Assembly (NCBI RefSeq): GCF_900100605.1
Contig: NZ_FNCN01000028.1
Location: 1 to 64,000, forward strand
Reading direction: 5' to 3'
Length of the DNA: 64,000 nucleotides
From: Sinosporangium album
GTDB taxonomy: Bacteria > Actinomycetota > Actinomycetes > Streptosporangiales > Streptosporangiaceae
Under the pieces are notes generated by a model that ran no database searches, was not told where the DNA came from, and worked only from the letters and a program-made list of their open reading frames with translations. This document shows, one piece after another, positions 47,835 through 54,887 of this stretch. How positions within the stretch are numbered: the stretch's first letter is position 1; each line of letters starts with the position of its first letter. The position numbers were made by a program, and so were the translations under genes.

Positions 47835-50800
47835 CGGCGAGAACCACGAGGACGAACAGGACCACGAGGACCACGAGAAGCACGAGAAGCACGAGGACGA
47901 CGATGACCACGCCCACGGAGGCAGAACTGTCCAGCGAGAAGATGCGGAATGTCCTGGCCACCCATCCGGCGGTCGCCTCGGTCGACGTGGACGCCGCAGG
48001 ACGGGTCCGGGTCGAGGCGCGGGGCGGGCGCCGGCCCACCCCCGGCGAGCTGCGCGCCTTCCTGCGGCGCGGCCTCCCGGAGGACCTCGTGCCCGACGAG
48101 ATCGTGATCGACGACGGTTCCGGCACGGCGGGCGTCCGTCCCGGGGTCCTCGCGCCCGGCCGGGCCGAAACGCTGACCCGGCTGTGGCGGGAGGTGCTCG
48201 CCGTCCCGTCGGTACGGCACGGCGACAACTTCTTCGCCCTCGGCGGCGACTCCCTGGCCGCCGCCCGGCTGGTGCACCGCATCGGCGAGGAGCTCGGCGT
48301 CGGCCTGGACCTGGGGGAGATGCTGCCGCTGCTGCGGGCCCACACCCTGGCCGGGTTCGGCGGCGAGCTCGCCGGCCGCACCGCCAAGCCCGACGAGCTG
48401 CCCGCGGTCGTCCGCGACGACGCCGCCCGCTACGAGCCGTTCCCCCTCACCGACCAGCAGCAGGCGTACTGCCTGGGCCGGGGCGACTCGTTCGCCTCCG
48501 GCAACGTCGGCTGCCGCACGTACTTCGAGTTCGACGGCGCGGGGCTCGACGTCGACAGGTTCCGGCGCGCCTGGGGGCGCGTCGTCGAACGGCACGACAT
48601 GGTGCGGGCCGTCTTCGACGCCGACGAGCTGACCCAGCGGGTGCTGCGTGAGCTGCCGCACGACCCCGTGGACGTCGTCGACCTGCGCGGAGTCGCCGGC
48701 GCGGCCGGCGAGGAGGCGGGGCTGCGAGCCGTACGGGACGAGCTGTCGCACTACGTCGCCCCGCTCGACAGCGGGCGCATGTGCCCCGTCACGGTGGTGA
48801 TGCTCCCCGGCGACCGCTACCGCGTCTGCGTCGGCGTGGAGGCGCTCATCGCCGACCTCGCGGGCAACGCGGTGCTCTTCGACGACCTGTCGTTCTTCTA
48901 CGCCCACCCCGACGGGGAGCCGCCCGAGCCCGAGGTGCGGTTCCGCGACTATGTGCTGGCCGAGGCGAAGGTGGAGGACACCGACGTCTACCGCAGGTCG
49001 CTGGCCTACTGGCAGGCCCGCTACGACACCCTCCCGCCGGCGCCCGACCTGCCGCTCGCGGTCGACCCGCGCACCGTCGCCGACCCCACGTTCGTCCCGC
49101 ACCCCGCCGCGCTCGACGCCGGCACGTGGGGGGCGTTGAAGCGCCGTGCCGGCGCGCGCGGGCTCACCCCGGCGGGCCTGCTCATCGCGGTCTACGCGGA
49201 GGTCGTCGCCGCGTGGAGCCGCAGCCCCCACTTCACCCTCAACCTGCCGAGCTTCAACCGGCTGCCGCTGCACCCCGGGGTGGACCGCGCGGTCGGCGAG
49301 TTCGCGTCGTTCACCCTGCTGGAGGTCGACGCCTCCGGCGGCGACACGTTCGAGACCCGCGCCGCGGCGATCCAGGAGCGGCTCTGGCGGGACCTCGGCC
49401 ACCAGCACGTCACCGGCATGACCGTGCTGCGGGAGGTGATGCGCCGCCGCGGCGGCGTCGCCCAGGCGCTCATGCCGATCGTCCTCACCAGCGCGACCGC
49501 CGTCGCCAGGGAGCCCGCGTCGCTGCTGTCGGGGCTGCTGACCCGCACCTACCGCCTGTCGCAGACGCCGCAGGTGTGGCTCGACCTCATCGTGGAGGAG
49601 CAGGACGGCGTGCTCCACCTCAACTGGGACGCCATCGATGAACTGTTCCCCGCGGGGCTCATGGACGACATGTTCGCCGCCTACGTCCGACTGCTGGAGC
49701 GGCTCGCCGCCGACGAGGCCACGTGGGGCGCCGCCGACCTGGACCTGCTGCCGGGCGAGCAGCGGGCCGCGCGGGAGGCGGCTGCGGGGCCGGCCCGCGC
49801 CGTACCGGAGGTCGCGGCGCACGCGTTCTTCCACGAGCGCGCTGCGGAACAGCCCGGCCATCCGGCCGTCGTCGCCGCCGACCGCACCCTCACCTACGGG
49901 GAGTTGCGCGAAGAGGCCGAGCTGCTCGGGCGCAGGCTGCGCACCCTCGGGGCGGCGGCCGACGCGCCCGTGGCGGTGCTGTTGGAGAAGGGGTGGGCGC
50001 AGGTCGTGGCCGCGCTCGCCGCGCAGTACGGCGGCGCGCCCTACATGCCGCTCGACCCCGCCCTGCCGCCGGGCCGCGTCCGCGACCTCGTCGAGTCCGC
50101 CGGCGCCCGGATCGTCCTCACCGGCGAGGGCCTGGGGAAGGCCGTCGCGTGGCCGTCCGGCGTCCGCGTCGTCACCGTCGACGGCGACGCCTGGGCGCCG
50201 CCTCCCGGCGATCGGTGGCCCGCCGACCCGCCGCCGCCCGCCGAACCCGGCCCCGGCGACCTCTGCTACGTGCTCTACACCTCCGGCTCCACCGGCAGGC
50301 CCAAAGGCGTCATGGTCGAACACCGCAGCCTCGTCAACTGCGTGCGGGAGACCGTGGAGCTGTTCGGCCTCGGCCCCGGCGACCGAGCCCTCGGCGTGAC
50401 GGCCCTCCACCACGACATGTCGGCGTTCGACGTCTTTGGGGTGCTCGGCGCCGGCGCGACACTCGTGCTGCCGGACCCCGCCCGCGGGCGCGACGCCGCC
50501 CACTGGGGCGACCTCGTCACCGGACGCGGCACCGGACGCGGCACCGGACGCGGCACTGAAGGCGGCACTGAAGGCGGCATCACGTTCTGGAACTCGGTGC
50601 CGGCCATGATGGAGATGCTGCTCACCCACGACCCCGACGTGTCCGGACTGCGCGGCGTCATCCTCGGCGGCGACTGGATCCCCGTGCCTCTGGCCGCACG
50701 CCTCGCGCGGGAGGCGCCGGAGGCGCTGCTGCTCAGCATCGGCGGCCCCACCGAGACCACCGTGTGGAACATCTGGCACCGCGTCGTGGACCCCGACCCG

Positions 50801-51712
50801 TCCTGGAGCGCCGTGCCGTACGGCAGAGCCATCGCCAACACCCGCTACCACATCCTGGACGGGCGGCTCCGCGACCGGCCCGACTGGGTCGCGGGGGAGA
50901 TGTACTGCTCCGGCGTGAGCCTGGCCCGGGGCTACTGGCGCGACCCGGAACGCACCGGCGCCGCATTCATCACCCATCCGGAGACCGGCGAGCGGCTCTA
51001 CCGCACCGGCGACGTCGGCAGGTTCCGGCCCGACGGCGTCATCGAGTTCGTGGGCCGCGCCGACTTCCAGCTCAAAGTGCGCGGGCAGCGCATCGAGCCC
51101 GGCGAGGTCGAGTCGTCGATCCTGCGGCACCCCGATGTCGCCGCCGCGGTCGTCACCGGCATCCCCCACGAGGGGCGGCCCGGCCACCGCGGCCTCGCGG
51201 CGTACGTCGCCCCGGCCTGCCCGCCGGACCTCGCCGAGTTCCTGGCCGCCCGGCTCGCCCCCCACCTGGTGCCCCAGGTGTTCGTCGCGCTCGACGCGCT
51301 GCCGCTGACCGCGAACGGAAAGGTCGACCGCCGCGCCCTCCCCGACCCCGAACCCGCCCGCGTTAAACACAACACCCCGCCGCGCACCTGCCTCGAAAAG
51401 GTCGTGGCACGCGCGTGGGCCGACCTGCTCGGCGCTCCCGAGGTCGGCGTCGACGACGACTTCTTCGCCCTCGGCGGCGACTCCCTCGTCGCCACCAGGC
51501 TGGTCGCTCGGCTCCGCCACGACCTGCCCGGCGCCGGTATCGCCCTGCGCACCCTGTTCGCCGCCCCCACCGTCGCCGGCGTCGCCGCGCGGCTGCGCGA
51601 CGGCGACGCCGTACCGGGCCGGATGGAGCGCGTCGCCCGCCTCCGCCTGTCCGTCGACACCATGACGGCCGCCGACGTCGAGCGGTCGCTGCACGAGAGG
51701 AACCCGCGATGA
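47831..51712 (+). CDS. NRPS (A remnant)-PCP-Cy-A(Cys-like)-PCP
   Basis: 1,293 residues, ATG overlapping TGA. It opens with an Arg/Thr/Ser repeat (residues 2-24) and then an A-domain C-terminal remnant without its lysine (about 30-105). PCP1 carries S141 in LGGDSL. The Cy-type domain (about 200-640) begins PFPLTDQQQAYCLGR, but its active-site motif reads E337-ALIA-D342-LA-G345 instead of DxxxxDxxS. The A domain has A3 at 816 and K1164. Its pocket by eye is D-M-F-N-I-G-I-V-W, position by position a conservative version of the cysteine code D-L-Y-N-M-S-L-I-W of yersiniabactin; threonine or serine are less likely. PCP2 carries S1218 in LGGDSL. It resembles the first half of HMWP2. PCP1 must be charged in trans. 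Confidence 0.9.
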   Translation: MTARTTRTNRTTRTTRSTRSTRTTMTTPTEAELSSEKMRNVLATHPAVASVDVDAAGRVRVEARGGRRPTPGELRAFLRRGLPEDLVPDEIVIDDGSGTAGVRPGVLAPGRAETLTRLWREVLAVPSVRHGDNFFALGGDSLAAARLVHRIGEELGVGLDLGEMLPLLRAHTLAGFGGELAGRTAKPDELPAVVRDDAARYEPFPLTDQQQAYCLGRGDSFASGNVGCRTYFEFDGAGLDVDRFRRAWGRVVERHDMVRAVFDADELTQRVLRELPHDPVDVVDLRGVAGAAGEEAGLRAVRDELSHYVAPLDSGRMCPVTVVMLPGDRYRVCVGVEALIADLAGNAVLFDDLSFFYAHPDGEPPEPEVRFRDYVLAEAKVEDTDVYRRSLAYWQARYDTLPPAPDLPLAVDPRTVADPTFVPHPAALDAGTWGALKRRAGARGLTPAGLLIAVYAEVVAAWSRSPHFTLNLPSFNRLPLHPGVDRAVGEFASFTLLEVDASGGDTFETRAAAIQERLWRDLGHQHVTGMTVLREVMRRRGGVAQALMPIVLTSATAVAREPASLLSGLLTRTYRLSQTPQVWLDLIVEEQDGVLHLNWDAIDELFPAGLMDDMFAAYVRLLERLAADEATWGAADLDLLPGEQRAAREAAAGPARAVPEVAAHAFFHERAAEQPGHPAVVAADRTLTYGELREEAELLGRRLRTLGAAADAPVAVLLEKGWAQVVAALAAQYGGAPYMPLDPALPPGRVRDLVESAGARIVLTGEGLGKAVAWPSGVRVVTVDGDAWAPPPGDRWPADPPPPAEPGPGDLCYVLYTSGSTGRPKGVMVEHRSLVNCVRETVELFGLGPGDRALGVTALHHDMSAFDVFGVLGAGATLVLPDPARGRDAAHWGDLVTGRGTGRGTGRGTEGGTEGGITFWNSVPAMMEMLLTHDPDVSGLRGVILGGDWIPVPLAARLAREAPEALLLSIGGPTETTVWNIWHRVVDPDPSWSAVPYGRAIANTRYHILDGRLRDRPDWVAGEMYCSGVSLARGYWRDPERTGAAFITHPETGERLYRTGDVGRFRPDGVIEFVGRADFQLKVRGQRIEPGEVESSILRHPDVAAAVVTGIPHEGRPGHRGLAAYVAPACPPDLAEFLAARLAPHLVPQVFVALDALPLTANGKVDRRALPDPEPARVKHNTPPRTCLEKVVARAWADLLGAPEVGVDDDFFALGGDSLVATRLVARLRHDLPGAGIALRTLFAAPTVAGVAARLRDGDAVPGRMERVARLRLSVDTMTAADVERSLHERNPR
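47837..47901 (+). repeat. Arg/Thr/Ser-coding short repeats at the protein start
   Basis: ACCACGAGGAC/AGCACGAGAAG-type units encode TRTNRTTRTTRSTRSTRTT. An in-frame ATG at 47903 follows, so the repeat could be an untranslated leader if that start is used. The ATGA overlap favours translation. Confidence 0.75.
50518..50579 (+). repeat. 12-bp repeats (GRGT/EGGT) inside the Cys-like A domain
   Basis: GGACGCGGCACC three times, then two GAAGGCGGCACT-type units, giving GRGTGRGTGRGTEGGTEGG between the A4 region and the residue equivalent to 278 of GrsA. This is an exposed loop. Confidence 0.88.
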
Positions 51713-52980
51713 CCCTGTTCGAGGTCGGCGAGCCCATCCCGCTCGGCGTCGTCCCCGACCGGATGTACGCCGCCGTCATCAGGCCCGACAGGTACGGCGA
51801 GCCGTCGGCCGCCTTCCAAACCGAGATCATCGACGTGCCGCCCCTCGGCAGGCGGCAGGTCCTCGTGCGCGTCATGGCGGCGGGCGTCAACTACAACAAC
51901 GTGTGGGCCTCCCTCGGCACCCCCGTCGACGTCGTCGCCGCCAGGCGGCGCAGAGGGGCGCAGGAGGACTTCCACATCGGCGGGTCCGACGCCTCCGGCG
52001 TCGTGTGGGCCGTCGGCGAGGATGTCCGGTCCGTCGCCGTCGGCGACCACGTCATCCTCTCCGGCATCCGCTTTGACGAACACGGCGAAGACGTACGGCT
52101 CGGCGCCGACCCCGCCTCCTCCCTCAGCGCGTCCGCCTGGGGCTACGAGGACAACTTCGGGTCCTTCGCCCAGTTCACCGCCATCGACGACTACCAGTGC
52201 CACCCCAAACCCGCGAACCTCACCTGGGAGGAGGCGTCCTCCTTCCTCCTCACCGCCGCCACCGCCTACCGGCAGCTCTGCGGCTGGCACCCCCACGTCG
52301 TACGGCCCGGCGACCCCGTGCTCATCTGGGGCGGCGCCGGCGGCCTCGGCTCCATGGCCATCCAGATCACCAACGTGTTCGGCGGCATCCCCATCGCCGT
52401 CGTGTCCGGCGAGGAACGCGCCGACTTCTGCCTCAAACTGGGCGCGCGCGGCGTCATCGACCGGCGCGACTTCGACCACTGGGGACGGCTCCCCGACATC
52501 GGCGACGGCAGTGGCCTCGGCACGTGGATGTCGGGCGTCCGCGCCTTCGGACGGCGCTTCTGGGACGTGCTCGGCGAACGCCGGGCCCCGAAGATCGTCC
52601 TGGAGCACCCCGGCCAGGACACGATTCCCACCTCGCTCTACCTGTGCGACAGCGGGGGCATGGTGGTGATCTGCGGCGGCACCAGCGGCTACAACGCCGA
52701 CGTGGACCTGCGCTTCCTGTGGATGCGCCAGAAACGCCTGCAGGGCTCCCACTACGCCACCCTCAGCCACATCCGCGCGGTCATCGACCTCGTCGCGACC
52801 GGCCGCATCGACCACTGCCTGTCGTGGACCGGCCGCTTCGACCAGATCGGACACGCCCACCAGATGCTGCACGACAACGTCCACCCGCTCGGCAACATGT
52901 CGGTGCTCATCGGCGCTCCCACGGCCGGCCTCACCACCCTGCCCGAGAACGCGCTGCCCGAGGACGGCCGGCATGGGTGA
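51709..52980 (+). CDS. Crotonyl-CoA carboxylase/reductase (CCR)-family enzyme
   Basis: A 423-residue medium-chain dehydrogenase. AGVNYNNVWASLGTPVDV (Asn61-Asn64), WGYEDNFGSFAQF (Glu147), the NADPH loop WGGAGGLGSMAIQI and LQGSHYATLSH (His348) match the CCR family. The residues known to hold CO2 in characterised CCRs (Asn, Phe-Glu, His) appear as Asn, Tyr-Glu, His, so carboxylation may be retained. CCRs make ethylmalonyl-CoA-type extender units from enoyl-CoA, and simpler relatives only reduce. Here it lies between two Cy-containing NRPS genes, overlapping both. It could supply an unusual extender for the non-canonical AT of the cMT-PKS, or act on a bound intermediate in the place held by thiazolinyl imide reductase in yersiniabactin. 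The choice is open. Confidence 0.88.
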   Translation: MTLFEVGEPIPLGVVPDRMYAAVIRPDRYGEPSAAFQTEIIDVPPLGRRQVLVRVMAAGVNYNNVWASLGTPVDVVAARRRRGAQEDFHIGGSDASGVVWAVGEDVRSVAVGDHVILSGIRFDEHGEDVRLGADPASSLSASAWGYEDNFGSFAQFTAIDDYQCHPKPANLTWEEASSFLLTAATAYRQLCGWHPHVVRPGDPVLIWGGAGGLGSMAIQITNVFGGIPIAVVSGEERADFCLKLGARGVIDRRDFDHWGRLPDIGDGSGLGTWMSGVRAFGRRFWDVLGERRAPKIVLEHPGQDTIPTSLYLCDSGGMVVICGGTSGYNADVDLRFLWMRQKRLQGSHYATLSHIRAVIDLVATGRIDHCLSWTGRFDQIGHAHQMLHDNVHPLGNMSVLIGAPTAGLTTLPENALPEDGRHG

Positions 52981-54826
52981 CGACCTTCCCGACGTCGTCG
53001 CGGCGCCCGGCGCCCGCTTCGACCCGTTCCCCCTCACCGACACCCAGCGCGCCTACGCCGTGGGCCGCACCGGCCTGTTCCCCCTGGGCGGGGTCGCCTC
53101 CAACAGCTACTTCGAGTTCGACGGCCCCCTGGACCGCGACCGCTTCACCTCGGCGTGGCGGCGGCTGATCGACCGGCACGACGCCCTGCGCCTCGTCGTG
53201 TCGGGCGACGCGCAGCGCGTGCTCGCCGAGGTCCCGCCGTACGGGATCGAGGTCGCGGCGGACGGTGACGCCGTACGCCGCGACCTCGCGTCGAAGGTGC
53301 GCGACCCCGCGACCTGGCCGCTGTTCGACGTCGTCATCAGCGACCTGCCCGGCGGGGACAGCAGGGTGCACATCGGATTCGACGGGCTCATCCTCGACTA
53401 CATGAGCTGGCAGATCCTCATGACCGAGCTGACCGTGCTCTACCACGACCCCGACGCGGAACTCCTCCCGCCGTCCCTGTCGTTCCGCGACTACGTCCTC
53501 GCCGCCTCCGGCCTGCCCGCCACCGGCAGGTACGGCAGAGCCGAGAAATACTGGGCCGAACACCTGCCCGCCCTGCCCGCCGCGCCCGCTCTGCCCTACA
53601 CGGCCGACCCCGCCGACCCCGCCGACCCCACCGTCCTCGCCGCGCCGAGTTTCACCCGGCGCGGCCACACCCTCCCCGCCGGCGTGTGGGCCCGCGTCAA
53701 ACGCGGCGCGCGCGGCATGACCTCGGCGGGCATCCTGCTCGCCGCCGTCGCCGAAGTGCTCGCCGCGCACAGCCGCAGCGCCCACTTCACCCTCAACATC
53801 CCGCGCGGCGACAGGTTCCCCCTGCATCCCGGCGTCACCGGCGCCGTCGGCGTGTTCGCCTCCTTCTGGCCGCTTCACGTGGACTTCCGGAAGCCGCTGC
53901 CGTTCGCCGAGCGCGCCGCGAACCTCCAGCGCCGCATGTGGGCCGACCTCACCCACCCGTGGGTGAGCGGGGTGCGCCTGGTGCGGGACCTCGCTCGGCT
54001 CCGCGGAGAGTACGGCGCGCCGATGTTCCCCGTCGTCGTCACCGTCCTCCCGCCGGGGACCGGCGTGCCGCTGCTCGGCGGCACGCTCCCGAGGACCTGG
54101 GGCCTCACCCAGACGCCGCAGGTCGCCCTGGACGTACGCGTCGAGGAACGCGACGGCGGTGTGGCCGTCGACTGGGACAGCGTGGACGACCTGTTCCCCG
54201 AGGGCTTCCCCGCCCTCCTTGGCGAACGGCTCCAGCGCCTCCTCCACGCCCTCGCCGACGACGAGTCCCTGTGGGCCGCCCGCGCGCCGCTCGACACGCT
54301 CGGCGGTCCGCCCGGCCTGGGGGATGTTCCCCTCGGGGTCTACGCTCCGCCATCGACGCCCCTCGAAAGGCTGCTCGCGCGCACCGTCGCCGAGGAGTGC
54401 GGCGTCGAACGGGTGGGCCGCCACGACGACCTGGCCGCGCTCGGCGGCGACCTCGCCGCCGCGGCCAGGATCGCCGGCCGGCTGTCCGACCTCGGGCTCG
54501 GGGCGGTCCGCCCCAGAGCGCTCACCGCGGCCGGCACCGTCGCGGGCCTCGCTGCCGCCCTCGTCGGCCAGACGGGAGATGGGACCGGCGGCGAGGCGCG
54601 CGCCGGGACCGGTGGCGCGGTCGGTGGCGTGGCCGGTGGCGCGGTCGGTGGCGTGGCCGGTGGCGTGGCCGGTGGCGTGGTCAGTGGCGTGGCCGGTGGC
54701 GCGGTCAGTGGCGTGGCCGGTGGCTCGGCCGACCGCGGCGGACGCGCGGACCGCCTCAACCGGTTGGCCGCCCTCCACTTGGAGATCGCCTCCCTGGAGA
54801 CCTCCGCTCCGGACGCCCGCCGCTGA
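52973..54826 (+). CDS. Stand-alone Cy (heterocyclisation) domain with an inactive carrier domain
   Basis: 617 residues, overlapping the CCR gene by eight bases. The Cy domain (about 15-455) starts PFPLTDTQRAYAVGR and has a canonical active site D137-GLIL-D142-YM-S145. A C-terminal carrier-like domain (about 465-530) follows the family pattern but reads ALGGDLAAAARI: Leu494 stands where the phosphopantetheine serine should be, so it cannot carry substrate. A Gly/Val/Ala repeat tail ends the protein. HMWP2 of yersiniabactin ends in Cy2-PCP2; this looks like that half, separated and with a dead PCP. It probably works in trans as a cyclodehydration enzyme on the preceding NRPS, whose own Cy site is altered. 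It is the last gene of the operon. Confidence 0.88.
   Translation: MGDDLPDVVAAPGARFDPFPLTDTQRAYAVGRTGLFPLGGVASNSYFEFDGPLDRDRFTSAWRRLIDRHDALRLVVSGDAQRVLAEVPPYGIEVAADGDAVRRDLASKVRDPATWPLFDVVISDLPGGDSRVHIGFDGLILDYMSWQILMTELTVLYHDPDAELLPPSLSFRDYVLAASGLPATGRYGRAEKYWAEHLPALPAAPALPYTADPADPADPTVLAAPSFTRRGHTLPAGVWARVKRGARGMTSAGILLAAVAEVLAAHSRSAHFTLNIPRGDRFPLHPGVTGAVGVFASFWPLHVDFRKPLPFAERAANLQRRMWADLTHPWVSGVRLVRDLARLRGEYGAPMFPVVVTVLPPGTGVPLLGGTLPRTWGLTQTPQVALDVRVEERDGGVAVDWDSVDDLFPEGFPALLGERLQRLLHALADDESLWAARAPLDTLGGPPGLGDVPLGVYAPPSTPLERLLARTVAEECGVERVGRHDDLAALGGDLAAAARIAGRLSDLGLGAVRPRALTAAGTVAGLAAALVGQTGDGTGGEARAGTGGAVGGVAGGAVGGVAGGVAGGVVSGVAGGAVSGVAGGSADRGGRADRLNRLAALHLEIASLETSAPDARR
54617..54735 (+). 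repeat. 12/24-bp repeats (GGVAGGAV) in the tail of the Cy protein
   Basis: Units such as GGTGGCGTGGCC and GGTGGCGCGGTC alternate about nine times, with some AGTGGCGTGGCC variants, encoding a Gly/Val/Ala tail. Confidence 0.9.
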
Positions 54827-54846
54827 CCCGGGCCGCCCCGGCAGGG

Positions 54847-54882
54847 CCGGGGTCCCGCGGCACACCGCCCGCGGGACCCCGG
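54847..54882. terminator. Two-way hairpin terminator between NRPS operon and ABC importer
   Basis: CCGGGGTCCCGCGG, an eight-base loop, then CCGCGGGACCCCGG: a perfect 14-bp stem lying 20 bases past the stop of the rightward operon and 5 bases past that of the leftward gene. There is no U tract, which is common in actinomycetes. Confidence 0.85.
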
Positions 54883-54887
54883 CGCCG

